Positions 32,957 through 44,244 of a DNA stretch of 64,000 bases are shown here, piece after piece. The first letter of the stretch is position 1, and every line of letters begins with the position of its first letter. Under the pieces are notes generated by a model that worked only from the letters and a program-made list of their open reading frames with translations, was not told the DNA's origin and did no database searches. Source of the DNA: Tuctoria greenei (taxonomy: Eukaryota > Streptophyta > Magnoliopsida > Poales > Poaceae); contig JAYESD010000002.1 in the NCBI GenBank assembly GCA_036927565.1, positions 222,831,882-222,895,881 on the forward strand, in the 5' to 3' direction. Made by a program: the position numbers and the translations under genes.

Positions 32957-33934
32957 CCCATTCAAGTACCTCTGGTCATTTCCCTCTGGAAAGTGGGATG
33001 ATTGGAAGAAGGACTGGATAGTCATCCGGGTGGAGGAGCACGAGAAGGTGGAGCTACCCGAAGGCCTCCCTAACATCGACACTGCAGTCTGGAGTGAAGC
33101 TCCGGTGCTGTCGGATGCCTTCAACCCTGCTCTGACCAGGATCCGCCAGTGCGTGGAGGGAGGATTAAATCCTCAGGCGGTATTTTGCAACTTCCTGGTC
33201 AACAGGTGGGCACCGCTGAAGAGGAGAGAAAAACTCGCTTGGGCCCTCAACAGCATGATGGACGACGATCGGGTCGAGACCGTACTAAAGTCCAACATGG
33301 CGGGGGCAACCTTGGAGTTACATCTTAAAAAGTTCCAGCACGGCATTGACGTTGCGGGAGATGACTTGACCCCGCCATCAGCCTTTCTCCCTCTGAACGT
33401 GGAAGTAGAGTTCAGCAGGGAGCTCCGACGGACGATGCCGGTGCTTGACGACCTTGGTGTCATCGAGAGAAGATCGACCTCCAGGGTGGTGATCCCTGGG
33501 GCTTCCGAAGGTGGTTCCGACCCTGCCTCGGAGCCAAGGATTGAAGTCGTCGGCAAGGGCAAGGAACCGGCGGATGAACCCTTGAGCCGGAGGAGGAAAC
33601 TGCAGCATGCCGACGGAAGGTCCGTCAGGCCTGCAACCTCTACATCAGCTCCTTCTCCCGAGAGGGGGAGGTCTTCTACAACTGCGGCGACTGTACCCGC
33701 AGCGGCGTCTTCCCGGGGTGCTAGCTCCGGGCATGCGACTCCATCACCGGGGCCAGTTGAGGCCTCTAGGTCCGGAGGTCCTTCCCGGTCGAGGAGGGCC
33801 TCGACTAAGGAAGTGCCCGTGACTGCAACAAGTTCTGGGGGGCCTTCCGGAGCTTCCACGCCGGCGGCGGCTATGGTCAGCCCAGAATGCCCGGGAAAGA
33901 GGTTCTGCACAATCTGGTGCGGAAGCCTCCCAAG
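32957..33934 (+). pseudogene. G1 antisense gene, exon 1 second part
   Basis: Continues the Transposase_28-like protein after the C2 insertion: WDDWKKDW, VEGGLNPQAVFCNFLVNRW, REKLAWALNSMMDDDRVET, LHLKKFQHGIDV, AFLPLNVEVEFSRELRR. It then becomes Ser/Arg/Ala-rich (SRRRKLQHADGRSV, SGGPSRSRRAST). The frame stays open to the splice donor CCAAG|GTAATT at 33934/33935. It matches G2 exon 1 throughout. It is separated from the start codon by 10 kb of C2 and so probably not expressed as a whole. Confidence 0.85.
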
Positions 33935-34012
33935 GTAATTTTTAATCTTTACCTCAGACGGTTGTTTTTTTGTAGTAACTGTTTTTTAAATTTCTTCATC
34001 CTTCATCTGCAG
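33935..34012 (+). other. Intron of the G1 antisense gene (78 bp)
   Basis: Begins GTAATTTTTA, is T-rich and ends CTTCATCTGCAG. The intron in G2 (77 bp) is at the same place with the same ends and a different interior. Joining the flanks restores the frame in both copies. Confidence 0.85.
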
Positions 34013-36087
34013 CGTTCCCAAGAAGAGGAGTGAGGCTCCACCCTCAGCCACAGCAGCTGAAGTTGTGAGGGCGGAAGCCTCTGCTCCTATCCCGGTGCCG
34101 CCCCAAGTGGTGGATGAAGCTGCGGCAGCTCCGGCGCCAGCTGTCGTGGTCATGGACCTCGACTCATCCCCCGAGACTCCCGTGGTAGCGTTAGACCATG
34201 GGAGAGAAGATGCGCCAGCGGCACCTGCCCCGGAGGTTGAAGCTCCGGGTTTGGGTGCTGAGATGATGGAAGCTTCGGCCGTTGAGCCGGAGGAAGCAAT
34301 AATTCCGGCCCCAGAGCCGGAAATTGTCGAAGCCCCGGCGGTTCAGCCGGAGGTAATTGAAGTCCGGGCATGCACGCCGGATGTTGAGGAAGTCCCGGCG
34401 GTTGGGCCGGGTACCTCTGAAGCACTGGCCGCAGAGCCGGTCGTTGCTGGAGCTCCGGCCGCAGGGCCGGTTGATATTGAAGACCTTCTGGCTCCCGAGC
34501 CGATTGCCATTGAAGCTCCGGCCGCAAGGCCGGCTGTTGTTGAAGATCTTTTGGCGCCTGAGCCGGTCGTTGCGAAGGCGTCAGCGCTCGATCCCCCAGT
34601 AGAGGAGGTGCCCAAGCCGGAGCCAGAAGCAGTTCCTGCTCCAGGAGTGACGACGCCGGGGTACCCGCAGCTGAGCCGGAGTGCTCTGATGAAGTTGCTG
34701 GCCCCCTGCCCGAGGGGACGAACGAAGAGCTAGCGGCTGGTCCTTCGGAACCACTTCCGGAGGTCGAAACTTCATCAGCGGGACCCTCCTTGATGGCGAC
34801 TGAGGCCATCCTGGAGGACGGCCCTGGTGCCGTGGAGGCTCAGGGGACCACTCTTGTGGAGTGGGACCCAATTTTTGTAACTGAAAACCCGCTGGAACCC
34901 TCGGAGGAGACCCCAGCAGGTCCGGATCCTATCCTGTTGTCATTGTCTATTGACAACGCCTGCTCCAGTCCGCGTCAAGTTCAGCTGGCATTCTTCCACG
35001 ACAGCAAGGCTCTTGAAGAGGAGCGCCAAACCCTTAGGAGGTGGCGTAATCGGCTCTACTTCGAGACCAAGCTGGCGCAGCCAAGGCTGGCAGATGACAA
35101 AGAATGGATCAAGCAGGAGAAGGTCCGCCTAGAGTACTGGGGCAAGTTATTGGATGACACGGAGAGCTTGACTCGCGCCCTCAACGCTCAATCCCAGGCC
35201 ATTTATGAGCAGACAAAAACAGCTAATAGTGCGGCTGATGAACGCCAAGAAAGGCTTGAGGCCATTAACACTACTCTCATCAAGCGCCGGGAGGCACTTG
35301 AGGAGAGGGAGAAAAGGCTCGAAGATGAGGAGCGGAAACTCCTAGAGCTGCGGGATGACGTCTTGAGGAGGGAGGAGGATCTCACCGAAAAGGTGGCTCT
35401 GGCTGACAAGGGCCTCGAAGAGCACACCAAGAAATTGGAAGAGTGCTGCAGTGAGGAGGAGGAGAAGGCCTGGGTGCGAGGGCAGGAACTCTAAGAGCAA
35501 TAGTGTGCCATCGCTACTAGGGAGAAGAAAGTAAGGGGCAGGGAGAAGGACTTGGTTGACCGCCGGAACAAGATCTACCTCCAGGAGGAGGAGCTCGGAA
35601 AACTCGAGAAGCAAGTTCTGAAAAGATTCAGCAAAACACCAAAGAAGTTGAGCGCCTCACTCGCGAAAATTCTGAACTGGTGGCGGCCAAAAGATCCATG
35701 GAAGAACTGAAGGGCTTGAGGGCTGCAGACTCCCTACAGGTTTGGGAGTTCCTGGGCAAGGCCAACGATGCTCTGACATCGATGGGCTTCAGTCCCGTGC
35801 GTCCGGATGATCCGGAGCCGGAGCCGGACCTGGCGTTGCAAGCGCTGAGCTCGGCGGGTAGCAAACTCTCCATGGTGGTCGACGTCATCGCGGACCAGTT
35901 GAAGGTTGAGGGGCAATCCCTGGTGAAGAACGTCGCAGAGTATGTGCTGACGTGCTACACCAGCTGGAATCCCCAATTCCCTCTGGACCCGGTGCTTGAA
36001 GGTCCTGTCGAAGGAGAAGGTGAAGCCGCCCAAGCCAATGTGTCATAAGTTGCTCAGAAGGTCGCCCAGTTCTTCCATAGGGTCTAG
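34013..36087 (+). pseudogene. G1 antisense gene, exon 2: A/P/E repeats and coiled coil, broken
   Basis: The exon starts VPKKRSEAPPSATA and contains VVVMDLDSSPETPVV, about fifteen repeats of EAPA/VEPE type (34230-34640), then SLSIDNACSSPRQVQLAFFHDS and a long coiled coil (EEERQTLRRWRNRL, EALEEREKRLEDEERKLLEL). The C-terminus has ADSLQVWEFLGKANDAL, DPEPEPDLALQ, YVLTCYTS and FFHRV. Breaks relative to G2: frameshift near 34650-34790, stop at 35492-35494, further stop near 35500, frameshift near 35615, stop at 36046-36048. The intact homologue is in G2 at 59299-61240. Confidence 0.85.
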
Positions 36088-37403
36088 GACCATCTCCGTA
36101 GCTCCCACTTGTATTCTCTCTTTTTCTTCCTCAATTTTGTAATCCCTTGTCTCCAGATGAATGAAATCCCCAAATTTTTGTGAATTTCACTTTTTGTCTT
36201 CAACACTTTTGTCTTCACTTGGCCCCCTGGTAGATGTACACAATTTAATTGTGAACATGTACCAAGAGGATATTGTGTTTTTTTGAAGACTCATTTGCTT
36301 CGAACTTGTAGAGTGTAGGTCCGAAGTCTACGATAGTGAAGGCTCCCTGAGGTTGCCGGAGCTTAGAAGCTCCGGCATTGTCTATCGTCGGAGCATAGTA
36401 GCTTCGGCAATAGTCCCTATCAATGCGTAGAGCATCGATAGTTAGTCCTCCGGGGTGTCGGAGCTTAGTACTTCTGGCAGTGACCTTTACCAACGTGTAG
36501 TTTGTTGGTAGCAGACTCCGCTTGCGGGGTCTTCTCACCATCATTTATTTTGCGTCGACGGCTGGCCCCACTAGCTTTACCAGAGCTTGGTTGCTCCGGT
36601 GATGCTCGTTTTCAATGTTTAACATCGATTACAAGCCACCTAGGGGGAGTCGGAGCTTAGTTAGCTCCGGCTTTTCTCCATTAACATGGATTTTTTATTT
36701 TTCCTGCACACTGAAGCCAAGAAAAATAGTAAAATTCGTTCCTTGCCTATAACTTCGTCGCGGCTTACGATTCCCAAGAGAGTTTTAGGTCAAACGCGAT
36801 TCTGAATACAACCAAATGCGTTGTCTTTTCTTCCAGATCCAATTGTACTTGGACCCGCCTTACTTCGGCTTGCCGGGGTGTAGGTAGAGTGGCGTACTTA
36901 GGGTGCTTGACCAGGCTAAGTCGATAGCACACTCCGGCCCTAGGTTGGCTTGGTGGCATTCATGCGAGTGGGCCATAAACAATATCTGAATCTAGAAGAA
37001 TCGACAATACAGCTCGAATCGTATAGGAACCAGTCAAACTAAAATTTCTTAAGAATTGCACGTCTTTGTTATAGACAAGAAAGAGAAAAATAAAAAATGT
37101 TGAGCCTGTACAAAATAAATGCACGTGGAGTCTATTTCACATGAAGATGTCTTTCATTATAGGTCCGGGGTACAGGGGAAACAAGTACACTCTTAGGGTA
37201 CGGAACCAGGCTAAGCGTGTTTAATTTCTCATTTGACCCAGGGTAGCTAGCCACACTTTTAGTCCTGAGACTGCGACAAGTGTTGCATGAACTTTGCGGA
37301 CCTTCCGGGAAAGGTTCGGCTCTTCTCCCGGAGGAACTACCCGACTCTGTACAATGACTCTATAACATACACCTCAAGTTACTACAGACTCACATCCATG
37401 ATA
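36088..37403. other. G1 spacer between antisense gene and pol: hairpin motifs and a conserved block
   Basis: No protein is encoded. At about 36350-36680 there are repeats of the form CGGAGCTTAGTAGCTCCGG, which are short inverted repeats. At about 37090-37260 a block containing GGGTACGGAACCAGGCTAAG aligns in reverse with G2 58190-58340. The two genes on either side converge here, so both 3' ends and poly(A) sites should lie in this spacer. Confidence 0.7.
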
Positions 37404-40400
37404 TTAAGTGTAGAACTTACAGAGGTGCTCAATGTTCCAAGGATTTGGGAGAGGTGTCCCATCCTCGGTAGCCAAGCGAACGCTTGCGGGACGGGATACT
37501 ATGATCACTCGGAAGGGTCCCTCCCAGCTGGGGGAGAGTTTGTTTAACCCTTCTCTGGATTGTATTCTCCATAGCACCAGATCGCCTTCCTCGAGCTGTC
37601 AGTTGTGTACATGCCGCTGATGATAGCGCCGAAGGGCTTGGCAGTATCGGGCATTCCGAACAGCTACTTGGCACCTTCCCTCCTCAAGGAGGTCTAGGTC
37701 TTCACGCCGGAGCTGGTCCTGCGTGGCTTCGTCGAAGGTCCGGACCCGGAGTGACCCCAAGGTGATTTTTGGAGGAAGGATTGCTTCAGCTCCATACACC
37801 AGGAAGAAGGGTGTCTCTCCAGTTGACCGGTTTGGAGTTGTCCTGTTGGCCCATAAAGTGGGCGGAAGCTCTTCAATCCAGTTGGCTCCATGTTTTTTCA
37901 AGCGCTCATAGGTGCGCATTTTGAGTCCTTTAAGGATTTCAGCATTTGCTCTCTCGGCTTGGCCATTGCTTGCTGGGTGAGCTACGGAGGCGTAGCAAAC
38001 TTGAATGCCGAGGTCTTCGCAATATCCTTGAAATGCACAGCTTGTGAATTGGGTCCCATTATCAGTGGTGATTTTGTTTGGGACTCCAAATCTGCATAAA
38101 ATGGACTGCAAAAAGTTGATAGCAGATTGCTTGTTGATTGTCACAACTGGAGTTGCTTCCGGCCACTTGGTGAACTTGTCAATGGCAACGTACAGGAACT
38201 TGTAACCTCCGACGGCTCTTGGGAAAGGTCCCAAGATGTCCATCCCCCACACAGCGAAGGGCCATGTAGGAGGTATCATTTGTAGGGGTTGAGCCGGTGT
38301 GTGAATTTGCTTTGCATGAAATTGACATGCTTCGCATTTCTTCACCAGCTCAGTTGCATCCTGGAGTGCTGTAGGCCAGTAGAAGCCATGCCGTAAGGCT
38401 TTACCAACCAGTGTGCCGGAAGACGCATGGTTCCCACAATCGCCTCCATGGATTTCTACGAGGAGCTTGTAGCCTTCTTCCCTTGTCATGCACCGCATTA
38501 GGATGCCATTGGCACCGCGCTGGTAGAGATCCCCTTCTACCAACATGTATCTTTTAGCCAATCTGACTACCCGGTCAGCGGATACATCATCATCAGGAAG
38601 GATGTTGTCTTTGAAGTAGTTCCGGATCTCGAGATCCATGCATAGGAACTAACTTGAGCATTTGAGTCTTGCGTGTTGGGTTGCTCGGAGCTTCCGGCAG
38701 CACCTACGACCCTTGATGGCTGCCATGGTAACAGGGCCATCGGGACCGTCAGCTTCGGGATGCTGATCTCGCCCCCTTCGCTCAGTTCGGCAGGCTGAGC
38801 TGTGAGTTTTGACAACCTCCGGACAAAAGTTCCATCAGGAGCCGGAGCTCCGGTTGACGCTTTCGCCGAGAATTCGTCAGCTTCAGCGTTGTGGGCACGC
38901 TGGACATGGTGGAGATCTAGGACTTCGAAGTCCTTCTGAAGCCTCTGGACTTCAAGGAGGTAAGCAGCTAGCTGGAGATTGTTGCAGGAGCATTCAACCT
39001 TCACTTGCTTAATGATGAGCTGTGAATCTCCCTTGACCAGCAGTTTCTTGAAACCGTATGACAGTGCCACCCTTAGTTCGTAAATGAGTGCTTCATATTC
39101 TGCCATGTTGTTGGTCGCCTTGAAGTCAAGGTGTACCATGTATTTTACCTTCTCTCCGGTTGGTGCGAGGAGAAGGATTCCAGCTCTGGCCCCGTGCTTT
39201 TGCATGGAGCCATCGAAGTAGAGGGTCCAGTGAGGCTCGGTGAAGACCGGAGCCTTGTGTTCTGGCTTCTGCTCGCTGGGGCCCCCAGGGTTTGATGGAG
39301 AGGGAGTCCATTCCGCCATGAAGTCTGCCAATGCTTGACTCTTGATTGCTTGCCTTGAAATGAATTCGAGATCGAATTCGGCCAATTCCGCTGCCCACTT
39401 TGCAATATTCCCAGTTGAGTTGGGATTATGCAAGATTGCTCGAAGTGGGTAAGGAGTCACCACTGAGATCTTGTGAGCTTGGAAATAATGGCGAAGCTTC
39501 CTGGAGGCAATCAGAACTGCAAAGAGCAGCTTATGCACCTCTAGGTATCGAGTCTTGGCGTCATGAAGTACTTCACTAATGAGGTACATTGGGCACTGTA
39601 TGGTTCGGACCCTCCCGGAGGGGCCCGGAGCTTCCTCTTCATTGATCCGGATCCTCCCGGAGGGGTCCAAATTTTCTTCGGGGACTTTCGGGTCCTTGCT
39701 GGAGGAACCCGGAGCTTCTTGAGAAGCGACCTGGACCCTCCCGGAGGGGTCTGGATCTTCTGAAGTAACTTCTTGTGGATTCAAGTCTGGGAGCTGGGAC
39801 TCAGACTCGGTTTCAGGAACCTCCAGACCCTCCTGAAGAGGTCTGGACTCCTGAGTATGAGATGGTTCTGGTCTCTCCGCAACCAGGACCATACTGACGA
39901 CTTCGTCAGTGGCTGAAATGTAAAGCAGCAAAGGCTCACCAGGGTTCGGAGCTACCAGAATCGGTAGGGTGGTGAGGAGCTGTTTTAGCTCTTGGAACGC
40001 CTTTTCTGCTTCTTCAGACCATTGGAATGGTCCGAACTTCCTTAATAACTTGAAGAAGGGGAGTGCCGTTCCGCCAGTCTTGAAATGAACTGGCTGAGGG
40101 CTCCTAGACATCCAGTTAGCTTTTGGACATCTTTGATGCAGGCTGGTGGACGCATGTCTTCAATGGCTTAGATTTTCGCCGAATTAGCTTCTATGCCCCG
40201 GTGACTTACCAGGAAACCAAGAAGTTTTCCGGAGCTAACCCCGAAGACACACTTGTCTGGATTTAGCTTTGTGCGGGTGACCCGCAGCTTGTCGAAGACA
40301 ACCTACAAGGTGTCAAGGAGTGACTCCTTGTTCTTGACCTTGACCACGATGTCGTCGACGTACACTTCCACTATGTCTCTAATGAGTTCTTCAAAGGTTT

Positions 40401-40916
40401 TGTACATAGCTCATACAAAGGTTGAAGCTGCATTCTTGAGACCAAATGGCATGGCTGTATAACAGTACAATCCATATACTGTGATGCAAGAGGTATGCTC
40501 TTCATCTTCCCTAGACATTCTGATTTGATGATACCCAGAATATGCGTCTAGGAAACACAGTAATTCACACCCGGAGGTGGAATCCACTACCTGATCTATT
40601 CTAGGTAATGGGAATGGATCTTTTGGACATGCCTTATTTAGTGTTGTGTAGTCGATACACATCCGAAGCTTCCCGCCGGCCATTTTGGATGGAAGACTTC
40701 TCGGATGAATCCAGCTTCGAGCAACTTCTTCACTTCTTATTGAATGAAGTTCTGTTTCTCTACGGATTGCTTCCGAGGCTTCTGATGCACAGGCCGGGCG
40801 CCGGGGTAGATCTTCAGATTGTGCTCAATCACTTCCCTGGGGATCCCAGGCATTTTTGACGGTTGCCAGGCAAACATGTCGACATTAGCCCGGAGGAAAG
40901 CGATGAGCGCGAGTTC
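37404..40916 (-). pseudogene. G1 pol: RT, two RNase H domains, integrase, broken
   Basis: Homologous to G2 pol from end to end. RT parts: CIDYTTLNKACPKDPFPLPRID, FLDAYSGYHQIRM and YVDDIVVK. The degenerate first RNase H (YISATDEVVSMVLV) holds palindromic DPSGR-type repeats (about 39600-39790). The second RNase H has YFDGSMQKHGARAGI, AEYEAL, KGDSQLI and NAEADEFS. Integrase has HGGDCGNHASS, CEACQ, WGMDILGPFP, TDNGTQF and NGQAERANAE. Breaks: stop at about 40409, further stops and frameshifts at 40300-40080, frameshift near 38600, and stop at 37597-37599 with frame loss in the GPF region. Non-functional. Confidence 0.9.
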
Positions 40917-40919
40917 CTA
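40917..40919 (-). other. In-frame UAG between protease and RT (G1)
   Basis: On the minus strand, codons run Leu-Asn-Asp-Lys-UAG-Glu-Leu-Ala-Leu with no frame change. G2 has the same stop in the same place (54505-54507). Confidence 0.85.
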
Positions 40920-41310
40920 TTTGTCGTTCAATCCCCCCGATATACGGGTGGTCTGAGCGGCATCGGAACTGATTTGGACGACTTTGACGGGAATGTCGGT
41001 GTCCCCGCTTGGCTGCACACGAGGTGCAGAAGTCGAGCCTCGCTAACAAATGCTTGGGGGTTTTGGAGCTTGCTCCTGCCTGGAGTCCTCCTCTTGCGCC
41101 GTAGTAAGTGCATGGAGTTCTTCCAAAGCAGTTACTCCGGCAGTACGATCTCCGCGGATCCGGTGAACGCCTACTGGTGTTGGCATCTTTAACATCAGGT
41201 AACCATAATGAGCAGCTGCCATGAATTTGTACAAGGCAGGCCTACCCAAGATGGCATTGAAGGGTAAGTTGATCTGAGCAACATCAAAGACCAACTTCTC
41301 GATGCGATAC
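40920..41310 (-). pseudogene. G1 gag-protease C-terminus, cut by C3
   Basis: Encodes VAQINLPFNAILGRPALYKF, the protease C-terminal flank, then HYGYLMLKMPTPVGV and EELHALTTAQEEDS. It corresponds to the last 125 codons or so of the G2 gag-protease frame. A stop near 41043 (after PPSIC) interrupts it before the conserved UAG. The upstream part is cut away by C3 at 41311. Confidence 0.85.
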
Positions 41311-41931
41311 TGTAGGATCGAAGAGCACGTGAAAAGCTATCAGAGGGGGGGGGTGAATGGTAGATTTAAAAATCTTATGCAGCAGAAACAATTAAACCCC
41401 AAACCCTTTCGGCAGAAAAATAATCTGTTGAAGAAATCATGTGTGAGACTAATCTAAAAGTGTTTCACCTTGACAAAAGTGATAGATATCAGAGATAATC
41501 AAGTCACGAATACAACGCAAAAAGAGTCACTCAAATCCGACGAGAAAAACTCAAGTTATGATCGAAAGATCAAACAATGGTCAATCTGTCCTACCCGAGA
41601 AAAACAGTTTTGGAACGCTGCAAATAAACTTGTGTAGATCAGAAACCACAAATCCAATGACCGTGAAATTTTGACATATGATAGATAATCAAGTTTTGAA
41701 GACAACCGAAAAAGAATCACGACAATTGGATCTGTAAAACTCGAGTCATGATAAAACCACCGACGAAAGGTAGTGCTGTCCAGAAACTCGACGAGTAAAA
41801 CTTGTCTGGAACAAGTCGGACGAACAAGGCACAAAAGTTCCGTAAAACTACGAATTTTATTCAATAGAACACAAGAGGAACATCCCCAAAGTCGTGCACC
41901 ACGAGCTCTGGGCTTCCTTGCTTATATAACC

Positions 41932-41939
41932 AGCCCTTA
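41932..41939 (-). promoter_or_regulatory. C3 LTR TATA box (3' LTR)
   Basis: TTATATAA in the minus-sense context GGCTGGTTATATAAGCAAGG; the same sequence is at about 50449-50457 in the 5' LTR. It sits at a standard distance before the transcribed part of the LTR. Confidence 0.7.
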
Positions 41940-42714
41940 GGCCAACCCAATATCAACTAGGACTCCAATCCTACTCAGATCACGAATCCTAACTTTCCAT
42001 AACTGCTCAAGATTCTTCTATATGCAGATAGAAGCAATCTTAAGACTTCCAAACACCTTAGGAACATATCCCACATTCCTAAACAACTCAAATTCGTGAC
42101 CCACATGAAATCCTAACATAACCAACTCGATACTTTCCATACCGAGCCATAACCGACTCCGCTGCAGCCAAAGTCATCAACCGGTACGATCCGATCCTTC
42201 CAACCAGATCTTTCCTTCCTTATCCCATCTTCGGAACCATGTTGCCACGTCATGAACCGCATGCATACGTGTGAACACCTTCCTTCGATGTTCAGAAACC
42301 TTCATATGCACTGCCCTTGATTCAATCATCATGCGTGACCTCCTGATCAGCTCAACCACAGTTCCTCCTGAACTTGGTTGTTGGAACCTCATGTCCTCCC
42401 TGAGACTAGTCCAATGGATCCCGTCACCAGACATGACTTGAACTCAAGCAACACCTGAACATGAATAAACAACCAATCCATACGAGCCCAAGTCCTCGAC
42501 TTGACTCAAGTTAGTTCCGAACACAACACCTTACGTGAGAACCTCACATAAGCATGTTGCAAAACTATAGTAACACGATATCATCCATATAATCCAAAAT
42601 GCACCAAAAACTTAGCAAATGAATACTAAGTAATCCTTCCAACAATGTAAAGCAAGTACGAAACATTGCAAATGAAAAGCAGAAGCACTGCGGTCAAGTT
42701 CCGGACCTTGCTAG

Positions 42715-43110
42715 AGTATCCCGGATCTTGAGCCGGAGCTAACAAAAGCTAGTAGAACCTAGCGCCGGAGCTTACCAAAACTAGTACAATGAAGCACCTG
42801 CTGGAGCTTACCAAAACTAGTAGATCCTAGCACTGGAGCTTACCAAAAACTAGTCAAAACTAGTCAACCCAAAACCGGAGTTAGACAAAGTACGTCGGAG
42901 CTTAGCAAAAGCATTCTGGAGCTATCAAATATATGCCGGAACTATCAAAGACATGCCGGAGCTAAAGATAAAGGTCACCGGAGCTAACCAAAGCTAGTCG
43001 GACCTTACCAAGAAGTCAGACCTAGCTTCGAACATAGCCGGAGCTACCCAAAACAAGCCAGACCTACCGTCGTACCTTGCTATAGCTCGGAGCTAGAGTC
43101 GGACCTTGAT
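42715..43110. repeat. Degenerate repeats CCGGAGCTTACCAAAACTAGT in C3 U3
   Basis: About a dozen CCGGAGCT or CTGGAGCT words, each followed by TACCAAAACTAGT, TAACCAAAGCTAGT or similar, at irregular 25-45 bp spacing. They lie upstream of the promoter in element sense. Only the 3' LTR copy is in the window. Confidence 0.8.
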
Positions 43111-43202
43111 AAAAAGGTGTTTTGGTGATATTCGAAACTTTTATCATCAAAGCCAAGTATATTCACTACAAGCCAATATATTCAACACATATAGGTCTCA
43201 CA

Positions 43203-44244
43203 ATCTCCCCCTTGATGAATGCATTGGCAACACCATTTAAAATCCAAACATTGGCTTATTGTTATTAAAAATTTTGAAGAAAATTTCTCCCCCTTTGTAA
43301 ATCAAAAGTAAAATGAGAAGAAAAACTTATCCCATATTATCTCATATTATCTCTCCCCCTTTATTATCTCTCCTTATGCACATATTCTCTTTCTCTTCAT
43401 GCTTATCTCTCCCCCTTTGACAATGTATTCAGAAAGTCATGAGCATGTAAACAAATTATCTCTCCCTCTTTAGTTGTTATGAGCATATTATAACATATTC
43501 ATATAAACAAAGCTCATCCAAGTCATACTATCAAGTACTTTACATTATCACATCAATGAAATACATAAAGTAGCGTAAGCCATGCTAGAGATCATATGTA
43601 ATTTTCAATTTAAGCAAGTCATGATCTCACAAACTTAACAATTTCAAAACCTGAAAGCATGACACTAGTTGCTGCAATTTATTATTTTCAAAGCATAAAT
43701 TTAGATCATATGATATTTGCAACAGATTATATGCGCATCTGCCTTATTCTAACCAACCAAGCCAAGCCTATGTCATTTGACAATCAGAAACTTAAGGACA
43801 TGGTTTTAGTCATACACAACTTCTTCTAAGTTCATATCTAAGTGCAATGACAAGCCATCTCAAAAGAAGAAGTGCGATGCAAGCATATTCTCTTGATCTT
43901 TTCTCAATTTATATTTGTTCATAAAAACTCAACATGTGAGTTGATTACTTGATGAATTCTTAATGATTAAAAGCACTTGTGAACATGTAACAAGTTCAAA
44001 ACAGCAAGAAAGTTCGACCATGACCAGTTTTAGTGTAAGTAATTATTCCAATTACTAGACATGGCAAAAACTACAAAATATATAACATGAGTAATGTAGT
44101 AAGAACTTTCAGCATGTAAAAGGAATCACAAAGTCATATATGTATGAAATACTATGCTCATATTATTTTAATTTCAGATTCACACATAGACTTCCCAAGT
44201 TTCAAAAACTCCCCTTCAATTTAAGCCATGAGGATGCATAACCC
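43203..44244 (-). other. C3 region between RNase H and 3' LTR with repeated polypurine tracts
   Basis: No ORF of note. The tract next to the LTR reads ATCAAGGGGGAGAT on the minus strand. Four or five more AAAGGGGGAGA-type tracts follow within 270 bp (about 43286, 43361, 43412, 43461), spaced 50-75 bp apart. The rest is AT-rich with no recognisable feature. Confidence 0.7.

Larger units (their letters stand above)
21028..41310 (-). mobile_element. Ty3/gypsy Tat-lineage element G1, old copy, split by C2 and C3
   Basis: Minus-strand element homologous over its visible length to G2 at 51220-64000. Visible parts, in element order from the right: C-terminal gag/protease, RT, RNase H pair, integrase, spacer, convergent antisense gene (on the plus strand), polypurine tract, and 3' LTR at 21028. 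About 10.2 kb of it is present once copia C2 (22836-32951) is removed. It breaks off at 41310 where copia C3 is inserted in gag; the rest of gag and the 5' LTR should be to the right of the window. Many stops and frameshifts make it much older than G2. It is itself inserted in the CACTA element. Confidence 0.9.
41311..43202 (-). repeat. C3 3' LTR (1892 bp)
   Basis: Plus-strand ends TGTAGGATCGAAG and GGTCTCACA. Matches 49842-51219 over its first 1381 bases. Contains a run of 9 G (other LTR: 6) near the element-sense 3' end, a TATA box at 41932-41939, and in U3 a repetitive stretch of CCGGAGCT words (42715-43110). Confidence 0.93.

Noticed and set aside
33173..33910. 245-codon minus-strand frame in G1
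   Set aside because: Shadow of the real plus-strand antisense exon, whose frame matches the G2 protein.
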